Origin: Leclercia pneumoniae | GTDB lineage: Bacteria > Pseudomonadota > Gammaproteobacteria > Enterobacterales > Enterobacteriaceae | Reading direction: 5' to 3' | Length of the DNA: 64,000 nt | Assembly: GCF_017348915.1 (NCBI RefSeq) | Contig: NZ_CP071383.1 | Span: 1,116,001-1,180,000, forward strand | Part shown: positions 1-9,023 of the stretch, piece by piece | Position numbering within the stretch: the stretch's first letter is position 1 | Layout: each line of letters starts with the position of its first letter | Program-made: the position numbers and the translations under genes | The notes under the pieces: generated by a model | The model's input: the letters and a program-made list of their open reading frames with translations, nothing else | Told to the model about the DNA's origin: nothing | The model's database searches: none

Positions 1-418
1 GCGAGCCGCCGCAGACCTGCATCACCGCCAGAGTTTTCCCCTGGGAGGGGCGAAGGGCGCCTTCGCTTAAGGGTATCCAGTCAATCTGGGCTTTCATCAC
101 CGCGCTCATGGCCCCATGCCGCTCCGGGGAACTCCACACCATGCCGTCACACCATCTGACCAGCCCGCGCAGTTCGGCCACTTTTGGGTGTGTATCCGGG
201 GCGTCATCCGGCAGGGGTAAACCGGAAGGGTTAAACAGTCTCACCTCTGCGCCCATCGCCGTCAGCAGGCGACCCGCTTCTTCCGCTGCGAAACGGCTGT
301 ACGAACGCTCCCTTACCGAGCCGTACAAAATCAGAATACGTGGCGGCTCCTGAAGCTGCAGGCGTTCAGCAATCTTTTGGTCAAAGCATTCAGCGTTCAG
401 GGCAGGGAACTGTTCCAT
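1..418 (-). CDS. arsH: ArsH, organoarsenical/FMN oxidoreductase (partial)
   Basis: This is the N-terminal 139 codons of ArsH, an NADPH-dependent flavoprotein of the flavodoxin-like FMN-reductase family known to oxidise trivalent organoarsenicals. The C terminus lies beyond base 1. The start ATG reads from 418 downwards. A flavin-phosphate loop of the form [13 protein letters not shown] is seen near residues 34-46, and [19 protein letters not shown] near residues 96-114 is the typical ArsH active-site segment. The gene is divergent from arsR across an 81-base gap, so ArsR very likely controls it. The match to ArsH is by recalled family motifs and by context, and it is strong. Confidence 0.9.
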   Translation of the reverse strand, partial: MEQFPALNAECFDQKIAERLQLQEPPRILILYGSVRERSYSRFAAEEAGRLLTAMGAEVRLFNPSGLPLPDDAPDTHPKVAELRGLVRWCDGMVWSSPERHGAMSAVMKAQIDWIPLSEGALRPSQGKTLAVMQVCGGS

Positions 419-440
419 TGTTTACTCCGGGAGATGATGA

Positions 441-480
441 TTTCAAAAAATACACATATGATTTACCATATATGAAAGAT
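441..480. promoter_or_regulatory. Candidate ArsR operator between arsH and arsR
   Basis: The gap between the divergent arsH and arsR genes is AT-rich. It holds two related half-sites, CATATG at 455-460 and CATATATG at 467-474. ArsR repressors of the R773 type bind imperfect dyads built from similar ATCATAT-like elements. The position between the two starts fits control of both genes. No exact consensus match was demonstrated. Confidence 0.45.
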
Positions 481-499
481 AAAGGGAACGGAGCAAAAA

Positions 500-820
500 A
501 TGCTACAGCCTGTGCAGCTTTTTAAAATCCTGGCGGATGAGACCCGCCTTGCCATTGTCATGCTTCTCCGGCATTCGGGTGAGCTGTGCGTCTGCGATAT
601 TTGCGCGGCTACTTCGGAGTCACAGCCCAAAATTTCCCGGCATATGGCTATCCTGCGTGAAGCAGGGTTGGTGCTCGATCGTCGGGAAGGCAAATGGATC
701 CACTATCGTCTTTCTCCCCACATGCCGGCGTGGGCCAGTGAAACAATAACGATGTCATGGCAGTGCCTGCGCGAAGAGGTGGGTGAATGGTTAAAAAAAT
801 CCGCCTGTACCTCCTGCTGA
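500..820 (+). CDS. arsR: ArsR, arsenite-responsive repressor
   Basis: A 106-residue ArsR/SmtB winged-helix repressor that leaves its operator when As(III) or Sb(III) binds. The metal-binding motif ELCVCDIC lies at about residues 28-35, at the start of the DNA-binding region, as in the R773 and E. coli chromosomal ArsR. The recognition helix follows (SQPKISRHMAILREAGLV). A GGAG ribosome site at 490-493 sits seven bases before the ATG. The gene is first in arsR-arsB-arsC and divergent from arsH. A CxC pair near the C terminus (CTSC) is extra and of unknown role. Confidence 0.95.
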   Translation: MLQPVQLFKILADETRLAIVMLLRHSGELCVCDICAATSESQPKISRHMAILREAGLVLDRREGKWIHYRLSPHMPAWASETITMSWQCLREEVGEWLKKSACTSC

Positions 821-828
821 GTAGTGTA

Positions 829-856
829 ATCATATACGTATAATCATATATAAAGG
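829..856. promoter_or_regulatory. Repeated AATCATATA element before arsB
   Basis: AATCATATA occurs at 829-837 and again at 842-850, flanking an ATACGTAT palindrome at 834-841, in the 44-base arsR-arsB gap. It resembles the half-sites upstream of arsR and may be a second ArsR contact or a minor promoter. The AAGGAG at 853-858 is the arsB ribosome site. Confidence 0.3.
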
Positions 857-864
857 AGCCTAAA

Positions 865-2154
865 ATGTTTCTGGCAGGGAGTATCTTTATCCTGACGCTG
901 GTTCTGGTCATCTGGCAGCCCAGGGGGCTTAGCATCGGCTGGAGCGCAAGCATCGGAGCCGGGCTGGCGTTGGTTACGGGAGTTATTCATGTCGAGGATA
1001 TTCCCGTCGTCTGGGACATCGTCTGGAATGCCACGGCCGCTTTTATTGCGGTGATCATCATTAGCCTTTTGCTTGATGAGTCCGGTTTCTTTGAATGGGC
1101 CGCGCTGCATGTTTCACGCTGGGGGAACGGACGGGGTCGCCTGCTCTTTACCTGGATAGTTTTGCTTGGCGCTGCGGTGGCTGCGCTGTTTGCCAACGAC
1201 GGCGCAGCGCTGATATTGACGCCAATCGTGATTGCGATGCTGCTCGCACTGGGGTTCAGCCAGGGGACGACGCTGGCCTTTGTCATGGCGGCAGGGTTTA
1301 TCGCCGATACCGCCAGTTTGCCGCTGATCGTCTCCAACCTGGTAAATATCGTCTCGGCGGATTTCTTCAACCTGGGCTTTACGCAGTACGCCTCGGTCAT
1401 GGTCCCCGTAAACCTGGCGGCCATTGCGGCCACGCTGGTCATGCTGCATCTTTTCTTCCGCCGCGATATCCCGGCGACCTATGACGTCTCGCTTCTGAAA
1501 ACGCCTGCCAGCGCGATAAAGGATCCGGCGACCTTCAGGGCGGGCTGGATTGTGCTGCTGCTCTTGTTGATTGGGTTCTTTGTTCTGGAGCCGCAGGGGA
1601 TCCCGGTCAGCGCAATAGCCGCATCTGGCGCGGCTGTGCTGCTGGTGGTGGCGAAGCGAGGTCATGCCATCAATACAGGAAAGGTGCTGCGTGGGGCGCC
1701 ATGGCAGATCGTGATCTTCTCGCTCGGCATGTACCTGGTGGTTTATGGCCTGCGCAATGCCGGACTCACGGAGTCGCTCTCGGGCGTGCTGGATCTGCTG
1801 GCGGATAAGGGGTTATGGGCAGCCACATTCGGCACCGGCTTCCTGACCGCATTTCTCTCGTCGGTGATGAACAACATGCCGACGGTGCTGATTGGCGCCC
1901 TCTCTATTGACGGGAGTACAGCAACCGGCGTCATTAAAGAGGCGATGATTTACGCCAACGTCATTGGCTGCGATTTAGGCCCGAAAATCACCCCGATAGG
2001 TAGCCTGGCCACGCTGCTGTGGCTGCATGTGCTGGCACAGAAAAACATGAGCATCACATGGGGATATTACTTCCGCACCGGCATCATCATGACCCTGCCC
2101 GTGCTCTTTGTCACTCTGGCCGCGCTGGCGTGGCGGCTCTCTGTCACTTTGTAA
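865..2154 (+). CDS. arsB: ArsB, arsenite/antimonite efflux permease
   Basis: A 429-residue inner-membrane protein with about twelve hydrophobic segments, the usual length for ArsB. It exports As(OH)3 and Sb(OH)3 using the proton motive force, or as the channel subunit with ArsA; no arsA or arsD is present here. Recognisable ArsB segments include the N-terminal [28 protein letters not shown] near residue 110, and [17 protein letters not shown] near residue 332. A clear AAGGAG precedes the ATG. arsC follows after 12 bases, so the two are co-transcribed. Confidence 0.96.
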   Translation: MFLAGSIFILTLVLVIWQPRGLSIGWSASIGAGLALVTGVIHVEDIPVVWDIVWNATAAFIAVIIISLLLDESGFFEWAALHVSRWGNGRGRLLFTWIVLLGAAVAALFANDGAALILTPIVIAMLLALGFSQGTTLAFVMAAGFIADTASLPLIVSNLVNIVSADFFNLGFTQYASVMVPVNLAAIAATLVMLHLFFRRDIPATYDVSLLKTPASAIKDPATFRAGWIVLLLLLIGFFVLEPQGIPVSAIAASGAAVLLVVAKRGHAINTGKVLRGAPWQIVIFSLGMYLVVYGLRNAGLTESLSGVLDLLADKGLWAATFGTGFLTAFLSSVMNNMPTVLIGALSIDGSTATGVIKEAMIYANVIGCDLGPKITPIGSLATLLWLHVLAQKNMSITWGYYFRTGIIMTLPVLFVTLAALAWRLSVTL

Positions 2155-2166
2155 TGAGATACTGAT

Positions 2167-2592
2167 ATGAGCAACATCACCATCTATCACAACCCGGCCT
2201 GTGGCACCTCCCGTAACACGCTGGAGATGATCCGTAACAGCGGGAACGAACCGAACATTATCTATTATCTCGATACGCCCCCCACCCGCGATGAGCTTGT
2301 GCAGCTGATCAACGATATGGGGATCCCGGTGCGGGCGTTGCTGCGTCAGAACGTTGAACCTTATGCGCAACTGGGTCTTGCAGAGGAGATATTTTCTGAT
2401 GCGCAGCTGCTTGGTTTTATGCTTCAGCATCCCATCCTGATCAATCGACCGGTGGTGGTCACGCCGCTTGGGACAAGGCTTTGCCGGCCTTCAGAAGTGG
2501 TGCTGGAGATCCTGCCTGAAGGTCAGAAGGGCGCTTTCACGAAAGAGGATGGTGAAAAAGTGATTGATGAGACCGGTCAGCGAATTAAGTAG
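2167..2592 (+). CDS. arsC: ArsC, glutaredoxin-dependent arsenate reductase
   Basis: A 141-residue thioredoxin-fold arsenate reductase that turns As(V) into As(III) for ArsB, using glutathione and glutaredoxin. The catalytic loop HNPACGTSRNT places the nucleophilic cysteine at residue 12, as in R773 ArsC, and the arginines of the anion site follow (LLRQN, near residue 60; INRPVV, near residue 94). The length equals that of the enterobacterial enzyme. It is the last gene of the arsRBC operon; no clear factor-independent terminator is seen before the convergent gene that ends at 2662. Confidence 0.96.
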   Translation: MSNITIYHNPACGTSRNTLEMIRNSGNEPNIIYYLDTPPTRDELVQLINDMGIPVRALLRQNVEPYAQLGLAEEIFSDAQLLGFMLQHPILINRPVVVTPLGTRLCRPSEVVLEILPEGQKGAFTKEDGEKVIDETGQRIK

Positions 2593-2661
2593 CTGGACCT
2601 CATTCGTTGAGCCGGGCTGGCTGTCTCAGAAAATGCCAACGATCCTGCGTGGGCACGCTCT

Positions 2662-3621
2662 TTAAAACAGTCCCGGTCCCCTGAAGGTGCGCCGCCATTC
2701 GCTGGGGCTGACATTAAAGCGCGCCTTGAAACTCTGGCGAAAAGAGACCGGGGACTGGTATCCCACCAGGGACGATACTACGTCAATGCTGTGATCCGTG
2801 GTTTCGAGCAGCTCCTGGCTGCGCTGCAGACGCTGGGCGCTGAGCCAGTCTTTGACGGTCATTCCGGTTGCCTTGACAAAATGGCGCGTCAGCGTGCGCC
2901 GGCTCATGCCGGAAAAACCGGCCAGAGAGTCAATATCGTGGCGCTTGTCCAGGTTGCGGCGCAGGTAGTTAATAAGGTCATTAATCTGCTCGTCACGCGT
3001 CGTCTCCGGCACCACGTGCTCAATAAACTGCGCCTGTCCCCCTTCACGGTACGGAGGAATGACCATTCGCCGGGCCACGCGGTTCGCAAGTGCAGATCCG
3101 TAATGTTCCCGCACGATATTCAGGCAGCAGTCTATGCCTGCGGCCGTACCCGCAGAGGTGATCAGGCGCTCATCGCTGGTATAGAGCGCATTACCGTCCA
3201 GCCTGACCTGCGGAAAGCGCCCGGCAAAATCCTGCTCAAACTCCCAGTGCGTCGAGGCCCGGCGGTTATCCAATAGTCCGGCATAGGCGAGTACGTAAGC
3301 CCCAAGGCATAGCCCCACCACCTCAGCCCCGCGTTGCCAGGCCGCTCGCAGGGCATCAAGCAGGGCAGGGGAGGGACGCACCCCGGGATGCTCCCAGAAG
3401 GGGACGATAATAATGTCTGCAATCTCGAGTTGCTCAGCGCCATGCTCCACGCTAATGGAAATCCCGATATCAGATTCCACTGTGCCAGGCTGCTCAGCAC
3501 AGATTGTCACGTCGAACAGCCCCGGCTCCGGCATGGCCTTATCAAAGACCATGGACGGAACGGAGAAGTGAAACGGGCTAAAACCCGGCGTGGCAATAAC
3601 GGCAACATGCAGAGCGGACAT
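2662..3621 (-). CDS. GlxA-type AraC regulator (DJ-1/PfpI domain plus AraC HTH)
   Basis: A 319-residue two-domain regulator. Residues 1 to about 175 form a DJ-1/PfpI (class I glutamine amidotransferase-like) sensor with the elbow GLCLGAYVLA and a cysteine at residue 105. Residues about 215-319 form an AraC/XylS double helix-turn-helix (LAGFSGMSRRTLTRHFV, then DVVSSLVGYQSPVSFRQSFK). Known relatives include FtrA and GlxA. The metallo-hydrolase gene lies 92 bases upstream on the same strand, so that hydrolase is a possible target. The ligand cannot be named from the sequence. Confidence 0.9.
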   Translation of the reverse strand: MSALHVAVIATPGFSPFHFSVPSMVFDKAMPEPGLFDVTICAEQPGTVESDIGISISVEHGAEQLEIADIIIVPFWEHPGVRPSPALLDALRAAWQRGAEVVGLCLGAYVLAYAGLLDNRRASTHWEFEQDFAGRFPQVRLDGNALYTSDERLITSAGTAAGIDCCLNIVREHYGSALANRVARRMVIPPYREGGQAQFIEHVVPETTRDEQINDLINYLRRNLDKRHDIDSLAGFSGMSRRTLTRHFVKATGMTVKDWLSAQRLQRSQELLETTDHSIDVVSSLVGYQSPVSFRQSFKARFNVSPSEWRRTFRGPGLF

Positions 3622-3713
3622 AATAGAGACCTTTTACTGATTAAATCGGGTGTGGCCGACGTTTTGCCGGCAGGCGGCAATCAGATTTTAGCCGCCTGCA
3701 GACAGGTTGTGCA

Positions 3714-4490
3714 TCAGAGACTGAGCGTCTCGCCGTCTTCAGGCACCCGCACCTTTTGTTGCAGACCGTTTTCTGCGGTGTATGCACGCAACTCAGCGCG
3801 GCTGAGCAGGCAATGGTTTACGGCTTCCATATGTGAGGCCACCAGGGTCGCTGCCGGCAGAATCTCCAGCGTGCGCAGGGCATCCTCTTTACCCATAATA
3901 ATGGCGCCAATCCCGTCGACCGTCGCACATCCGATATTGAGGACGACGACGTCCGGCGCGTATTTCTTCAGGCTGCTCACGTACGGCGGTACCCAGATGG
4001 TGTCGCCGGCAATATAGAGCGTCTTTTCACCCTCGGCGGAAAAGACCAGCCCGCACGCATCGCCCAGGCGTTCGGCCACTTCAGGAATGGCATAGGCTTC
4101 ATCGCTGCCGTGCTGTCCATCGGTTTTCACGACGTTAATGCCGGCAATGACGTTGGTGTCAGCCAGCACGCTGACTGCGGTAAAGCCCTGAGAGCGTATA
4201 AGTGACGCATCGCTTTCATTCTGAGTGTAAATCACCTTGTCTTTGGGGATGAGCTGCTGAGCCGCTTCGTCCCAGTGATCCTGATGCGTATGCGTCACGA
4301 TAATCACATCTACGTCCAGCAAGGTGTCAACGGAAACCGGCAGCGCCACCAGAGGGTTACGCAGGTGAGAACGCGCCGTTCCGGGAAAGCCGGGCCAGGC
4401 CTCTTTATCCGCGAGCATCGGGTCGATCAGGAAGCGAACCCCGGCATAGTCAAGCTTCAGTGTGGCGTTTCGTATTTGAGTCAGCTGCAT
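3714..4490 (-). CDS. UlaG-like metallo-beta-lactamase-fold hydrolase
   Basis: A 258-residue cytoplasmic metallo-hydrolase of the beta-lactamase-like fold, close to the UlaG/YtnP-type L-ascorbate-6-phosphate lactonase group. The metal site THTHQDHWD places the HxHxDH histidines at residues 67, 69 and 72 with the aspartate at 71. Further conserved segments are YIAGDTIW (aspartate metal bridge, near residue 172) and ASHMEAVNHC near the C terminus. It lacks a signal peptide. It lies upstream of the GlxA-type regulator and is divergent from an alpha/beta hydrolase gene. The substrate is unknown. Confidence 0.85.
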   Translation of the reverse strand: MQLTQIRNATLKLDYAGVRFLIDPMLADKEAWPGFPGTARSHLRNPLVALPVSVDTLLDVDVIIVTHTHQDHWDEAAQQLIPKDKVIYTQNESDASLIRSQGFTAVSVLADTNVIAGINVVKTDGQHGSDEAYAIPEVAERLGDACGLVFSAEGEKTLYIAGDTIWVPPYVSSLKKYAPDVVVLNIGCATVDGIGAIIMGKEDALRTLEILPAATLVASHMEAVNHCLLSRAELRAYTAENGLQQKVRVPEDGETLSL

Positions 4491-4777
4491 TTTTTACTCC
4501 GTCAGGTACACCGCAGCGATGCGGTCTGTGCATGGAGAGCGCAGTATAAAAAAGCTGCGGAAGAGGGGTAAGGCGCGCGCAGGTCATTCTTCGATGAAAA
4601 AGGGTCAAAAAGCGATGCCATTGCGCTCAGAGCATTATCCCTTTCCCGTTGGCGACCGGCCTGTCTCCTGTGGAAACGAGGTTGGCCCGATATCATCGCA
4701 TTTTGACTTCCTGGCCTCTCACGCCGTTGCGGGGCGCTTTTTATACTTTTCGGACTGTTAACATCCGAGGTAATACT

Positions 4778-5554
4778 ATGGCATACGCACTCACCGATGA
4801 CGGCATCGAAATTTACTACGAAGCGAAGGGGCAGGGCCTGCCGATCGTTTTTGTTTCCGGCTATTTTGGCATCAGCGATATCTGGCAGGCACAGACCGAC
4901 GTGTTGTCCAGGACATTCCGCACGGTCTCTTATGACAGCCGCGGCTATGGCCGTTCCGCTAAACCCCTGCAGGCAGAGGCATACAGCATTCCGCGTCACG
5001 CAGAGGATTTAAAAGCGGTGATTGATGCGGCTGGCATCAACGGGCCTGTGGTACTGGTTTCTCATTCGATCGGCTGCAATATCATCTCCACCTTTGCAGC
5101 GAACTCTCCGCAGCGGGTGGCCGGACTGGTCTATACCGCCTGCTACGTAGACGGCAAGCAGATGCGCGACGCGGGTATGTCCGTGGAGGGGGTTAGCGAA
5201 GCGGTTGCCACGCCTTCCGGTGCGGTGGCCTTTTATCAACCCTTTGGCGTCCCGGAAAGCGTGGGTGCCGAGGCCGCAAAATGGGCGACGCATGCGCTGC
5301 AGGCGAATGCCGCTGCATTCCTGAACCATGAAATGGCCGATCGCTATTGCGCTATTACCGCACCGGCACTCATCCTGCAGGGTGAAAACGATGCGCCTAA
5401 TCCGCTTCCTTTTGCCACCGCGCTGCAGCAACTGCTGGGCGGTGGGGCAGAGCTAAAGGTGCTGAAGGGGGTCAACCACTTCCCGCCGCTGGAGGCACCG
5501 GAAACCGTTACGACCTTTGTTGAAGAGCATGCAGCTCGCTGCTTTGCTGAATAA
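4778..5554 (+). CDS. Alpha/beta hydrolase
   Basis: A 258-residue alpha/beta-hydrolase-fold enzyme of the esterase/non-haem haloperoxidase-like group. The nucleophile elbow SHSIG gives Ser97. The likely acid is Asp205 in GENDAP, and the base His234 in GVNHF. The elbow begins with Ser where most relatives have Gly. The open frame extends upstream to 4649, but GAGG followed by ATG at 4778 and the family-typical opening MAYALTDDGIEIYY make 4778 the likely start. Substrate unknown. It is divergent from the metallo-hydrolase gene. Confidence 0.85.
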   Translation: MAYALTDDGIEIYYEAKGQGLPIVFVSGYFGISDIWQAQTDVLSRTFRTVSYDSRGYGRSAKPLQAEAYSIPRHAEDLKAVIDAAGINGPVVLVSHSIGCNIISTFAANSPQRVAGLVYTACYVDGKQMRDAGMSVEGVSEAVATPSGAVAFYQPFGVPESVGAEAAKWATHALQANAAAFLNHEMADRYCAITAPALILQGENDAPNPLPFATALQQLLGGGAELKVLKGVNHFPPLEAPETVTTFVEEHAARCFAE

Positions 5555-5582
5555 TCTTTCTGTATGTGCCCATTAACGACGC

Positions 5583-5604
5583 AGCCACCTGCGGGGGTGG
5601 CTTG
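5583..5604 (+). terminator. Weak hairpin after the alpha/beta hydrolase
   Basis: AGCCACC (5583-5589) pairs with GGTGGCT (5596-5602) around a six-base loop. Only a short TTG follows, so it is a poor factor-independent terminator, but its position just past the stop codon is right. Confidence 0.4.
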
Positions 5605-5699
5605 TATGAGGTGTGATGGGTCATCACGCTAAATGCTTATGCTCCACAGAGCAGATTTATATATTCGAACTGGCTTGAACCGTCATTTATTACAAAGCA

Positions 5700-5897
5700 T
5701 CACTTTATGAGGGTTAATATTTTTGCCAAAACGATATCTATAAATTTAGCGGTTGAAAACAGGGTGATTAGGGTAATTGTAATTTTTGAAAATTCCTCAG
5801 GCAACGAAAACCATGACAAGTCAACAATCGAGGAACCACTCAATAGTGCAAGGCCCAGTAATAAACTGGATATAAAAGATAATATTTTAATAACCAT
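5700..5897 (-). CDS. Small hydrophobic protein, unrecognised
   Basis: A 65-residue reading frame with two hydrophobic stretches (residues about 3-24 and 38-62) and a polar middle, suggesting a small inner-membrane protein with two spans. AAGGA lies seven bases before its ATG on the minus strand, which supports translation. The stretch is distinctly AT-rich compared with its surroundings, which suggests foreign origin. No family is recognised, and an overlapping plus-strand frame (5707-5982) has no good ribosome site. It could be the immunity-like or toxin-like remnant of a small mobile module, but nothing proves this. Confidence 0.45.
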   Translation of the reverse strand: MVIKILSFISSLLLGLALLSGSSIVDLSWFSLPEEFSKITITLITLFSTAKFIDIVLAKILTLIK

Positions 5898-6404
5898 TGC
5901 AGCATCCTTCGTTGATACTTATTTATCGGCTATATGGCGCACTATGAGTGTGGGGGGGGTATTTTGTGCCAGTAAGTTATGAGCTTCAGCGTTGATATTA
6001 CAACTCTGGCCACTGTTTAATGATCAATGACGTTGTCATCCCCGGTTAACGTACTCTCATCAAAATTCATTTCTTTGATAGTTGACACAAAAATCATGGA
6101 TTTTGACGTAACGTGCAATTTCACTATCACACCACCAAAATGTATAGGAAAGTGAATTTGTGTAAGTTTGTGTAATCTCGGCTTTGTGTGTTATTGCGAT
6201 GAGCTTGCCTGGTTTAACGCCTCTTCACGCTCACCTGCTGCCGGAGCTCAACCAGCAAGTCCGGACTGACTTAAGGGCAGGGCGTACATCCTCCTGATGC
6301 CAGAAGCGAAGGTTTCAGAAGCCGTCGTTGCCCTTAAGTTGAGTCATTATCGAACCCCACTCATGCTTCCAGAACATTATCCTCTGGGGTAAGGCTAAGA
6401 AAGG
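5898..6404. other. Gene-poor AT-rich spacer
   Basis: About 500 bases without a supportable gene. It holds a run of eight G residues at 5952-5959, a TTGACA at 6081-6086 in AT-rich sequence, and from about 6200 a GC-richer stretch with short broken reading frames that may be gene remains. No family could be recognised in them. Confidence 0.5.
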
Positions 6405-7484
6405 TTATCGCTGCCGTAGCCAGCCCTGAATACCCATGGATGCGGAGTCGATTGCGCCAGCGAGGTAGCCTGAAAACTGTGGTGACCATTCACTGGCAAT
6501 ACCCGTTATTTTTCCTGTCCACTCGCCACGATCCGGGACTGACTCAGGCAGCGCATGTCCTGCTTCCTGCAGCAGGTCGAATTCCGTGGCCGTAAACGGA
6601 TCGGCTGCCCAGTCTTTCAGGAACTCCGCTTCAGGAGCGGCCGCATCCGGTCCAAACAGGCGCGCCAGCTGCTCACGACAAAGTTGTATGAGCATCTCTT
6701 CGCTGACCGTCCATCTTGATTTAGCGGGTACGCCGATAAAGCCAAAGAGCACCGTTTTCCCTGAGTCAGGCTCGGAGACATCGTGAATTTCAACCATCGG
6801 GCCAGCCTGGCTGCTGGCATCGCCGGAAAGCCGCTGAGCTTGCAAAAAATCGGTGTTGTAGACGGCGACATACTTTGCATGGGGTGCCATCCAGGTTGGC
6901 GTAGTGCGCCAGTTTGAAAGCAGCGCCTCAGGCAACGCCGGGCTAAAAGCAATGTTTGCAGCCAGCGCGGGCGGCAGGGCAAGAAAAATGTGCTCGCAGG
7001 TAAAGAGGGTTTCCTCTCCCGCCCCGGTTTGGGCCAGGACCTGCATTCCCTCTTCGGTGCGAATAATGGATTTCACCTGCTGACCCAGCTTAATTTTGTT
7101 CGCCGAAACCTGATACCTGAGTGCGGCCGTCAGGGCCTGCATACCCCCCTTCAGCCTGAATGATGGCGGTGCGGTTTCATAGGCAGGATAACGCTGCGCC
7201 GGGGAGGAGGGATGGCGCTCATACAACATATCGCCTGGTCGCCCCTGTGGGATGACGGTGAGTCCCAGTTGCCCGATGAGTTGCGCGAATTCAGGCTGGA
7301 TCTGCGGCCAGAACCAGGCTGCCCCCATATCCACATGCAGCCCTGCAACTTCGTCGGACAGCACACGGCCGCCTGTCCTGTCCCGCGCTTCCAGAATCAC
7401 ATAATCCACGCCTGCTTTTTCCAGTAGCGTGGCGGCATAGAGCCCGCTAACGCCTGCCCCGATAATAATAACGCTGCTTCTCAT
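6405..7484 (-). CDS. FAD-dependent amine oxidase-like protein
   Basis: A 359-residue flavoprotein of the monoamine oxidase/protoporphyrinogen oxidase superfamily. The N-terminal dinucleotide motif VIIIGAGVSGLYAA gives the GxGxxG glycines at residues 9, 11 and 14, followed by LEARDRTGGRV. The C-terminal FAD motif FSGYLAGAIDSA is also present. It is shorter than eukaryotic MAO and has no membrane anchor, so it is probably soluble. Its start overlaps the stop of the upstream cupin gene by four bases (ATGA), so the pair is translationally coupled. The amine or other substrate is unknown. Confidence 0.85.
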   Translation of the reverse strand: MRSSVIIIGAGVSGLYAATLLEKAGVDYVILEARDRTGGRVLSDEVAGLHVDMGAAWFWPQIQPEFAQLIGQLGLTVIPQGRPGDMLYERHPSSPAQRYPAYETAPPSFRLKGGMQALTAALRYQVSANKIKLGQQVKSIIRTEEGMQVLAQTGAGEETLFTCEHIFLALPPALAANIAFSPALPEALLSNWRTTPTWMAPHAKYVAVYNTDFLQAQRLSGDASSQAGPMVEIHDVSEPDSGKTVLFGFIGVPAKSRWTVSEEMLIQLCREQLARLFGPDAAAPEAEFLKDWAADPFTATEFDLLQEAGHALPESVPDRGEWTGKITGIASEWSPQFSGYLAGAIDSASMGIQGWLRQR

Positions 7485-8164
7485 GGTGTGGCTCCGGTCA
7501 GGGTGGCAGGGCTGAGGTGCCCGGTTTTCAGATAAAAAAGTGCGCCACTGGCGGTGGCTGTCAGGGCGGGCATGTCGCCAGGCGGAAACCGTAACCAGCT
7601 CCCCTGTTCGTAGCGGCCTTCCGGTGCCATTAATGCCCCTTCCAGAAGCAGCAGTTCAGCACCGCCGATAAGTGGCGCACAGAAGATGCGTTCGCCCGGC
7701 GCCAGTTTCTGGAGTAGTACCGTTTCTCGCGAGTCAGAAAACAGGGGGCAAATTCTTCGTTGCGGCTGGCCGTGCCAGTTATGATCATCATGTGTATTGA
7801 TTCTGACGGGCTGGCGTTCATCATCGGTCATCTGGCGCAGTTTGACGAAAATCGTCGTGCCGTCGCGGCTGGAGGGCTGATGGGACGATCCGTCCGGACT
7901 ACGCAGATACCAGCCTGCAGGGTAATCCATCCCGTTTTCCGTAAACGTTCCGCTCAGCACCAGTATCTCTTCGCCACCAGGGTGGCTGTGCTCGGGGAAG
8001 AGCGATGCCGGCGCATAGCGGACAAGGCTGGTGGCCCGGGCCTGCTCACGGCCTATCCGGTCGAGCATGACGCGTTCCACGCCCGGCTGCGGAGAGGGGA
8101 TCCAACGATAATCATCCGGCGTGATGATGGCTCTTTGCGAGAAATCAGAATTCAGTAACATCAT
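7481..8164 (-). CDS. ChrR-like cupin protein
   Basis: A 227-residue protein with two cupin-like halves. The first holds FPEHSHPGGEEILVLSGTF (histidines and glutamate of a metal-binding cupin) and then GWYLRSPDGSSHQP, the pattern of ChrR-type cupins. The second half (about 120-227) repeats the fold without all the ligands. ChrR in Rhodobacter is an anti-sigma factor, but this protein lacks a zinc-binding anti-sigma N-terminal domain, so an enzymatic or sensor role is more likely. The start may be either of two adjacent ATGs (8164 or 8161). It is coupled to the FAD oxidase gene downstream. Confidence 0.8.
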   Translation of the reverse strand: MMLLNSDFSQRAIITPDDYRWIPSPQPGVERVMLDRIGREQARATSLVRYAPASLFPEHSHPGGEEILVLSGTFTENGMDYPAGWYLRSPDGSSHQPSSRDGTTIFVKLRQMTDDERQPVRINTHDDHNWHGQPQRRICPLFSDSRETVLLQKLAPGERIFCAPLIGGAELLLLEGALMAPEGRYEQGSWLRFPPGDMPALTATASGALFYLKTGHLSPATLTGATP

Positions 8165-8207
8165 AATCAGTCAGTTGACGGCACCCAGTGGGGTGCCGTT
8201 TGCGGGT

Positions 8208-8552
8208 TTATTTATTCGGCAGGTTATCGTAAACATCCAGAGCACGCGCGGTATAAGTCAGTGCCGCACCGGTATTCAGATTGATGGCGACGGCAAGCGC
8301 TTCGGCAATCTCTTCCCGTGTGGCGCCGTGCTTGACCGCAGCATCCACGTGCACCGCCAGGCATCCGTCGCAGCGGGTGGTGACAGCCACGGCCAGCGCG
8401 ATCAGTTCATGGGTTTTAGGATCAAGGTGCTTGTTTTCAGACGCGCCTTTATCCATTTGCTGAAAGCCTTTCATAAACTCAGGCTGCAGTTTGGCAAATT
8501 TGCCAATGGTGGCGAGCAGGCCGCTCCGATATTCATTCCAGTTTAAGAACAT
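8208..8552 (-). CDS. AhpD-like carboxymuconolactone decarboxylase family protein
   Basis: A 114-residue all-helical protein of the carboxymuconolactone decarboxylase/AhpD family. The redox motif TTRCDGCLAVHVDAAVKHGA carries the CxxC pair followed by the conserved histidine. This pattern indicates peroxidase or thiol-redox activity rather than lactone decarboxylation. GGAG six bases before the ATG supports the start. It lies in a same-strand run between the dimeric-barrel gene and the cupin gene. Confidence 0.88.
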   Translation of the reverse strand: MFLNWNEYRSGLLATIGKFAKLQPEFMKGFQQMDKGASENKHLDPKTHELIALAVAVTTRCDGCLAVHVDAAVKHGATREEIAEALAVAINLNTGAALTYTARALDVYDNLPNK

Positions 8553-8588
8553 TGAAAACTCCGGTTTTTTGTCTCAGAAAAACGTTAA

Positions 8589-8870
8589 TTACATAACGTC
8601 GTAGATACGTACATCAGGGTCGCTGTTCAGGTAAGGTTTCAGGCCTGCGACTACATCCTGGGTGAAAAGCGGGTTGTTGAGATACGCCTGCGCCTGGGCT
8701 GTGGTCGCAAAACCGTGCAACACCTGCACGTCCTGGTCGCGGATAAGCAGTTCTTTCGAGGTGGCACCGTCGATGGTGGTCAGAAACGGGGTTTTGTACT
8801 TCTGATAGATACCCGCGGCTGCCGCACGGTTTTCATTGCTGATATCAAGGGTGATTTGCAGATAAGCCAT
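8589..8870 (-). CDS. Small dimeric alpha-beta barrel-like protein
   Basis: A 93-residue soluble protein resembling the antibiotic-biosynthesis-monooxygenase/dimeric ferredoxin-like barrel group (repeated short strands, VLHGFATTAQAQAYLNN, and a terminal VRIYDVM). AAGGAG precedes the ATG. It is first in a four-gene minus-strand run with the CxxC protein, the cupin and the FAD oxidase. Family assignment is by pattern only; the function is not known. Confidence 0.65.
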   Translation of the reverse strand: MAYLQITLDISNENRAAAAGIYQKYKTPFLTTIDGATSKELLIRDQDVQVLHGFATTAQAQAYLNNPLFTQDVVAGLKPYLNSDPDVRIYDVM

Positions 8871-9023
8871 CGTTCTCTCCTTCGCTCAGGTTAAAGCAAT
8901 GCCGTCAGGGCCACTGCCGTTCGTTGAGAGGGATTATCGGAAAGCTCGCGAGCGCCAACAAATCAGATAATCTTGCGATGCGGAGAAGAAATTCTATGTC
9001 GCGCCTGTTATGGAATTAACGCC

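Noticed and set aside
4703-4747. TTGACT and TATACT as a promoter for the alpha/beta hydrolase
   Set aside because: The spacing is 33 bases, far from the 17 needed.
5952-5959. Run of eight G as a phase-variable switch
   Set aside because: No reading frame of recognisable function crosses it, so slippage would have no visible effect.
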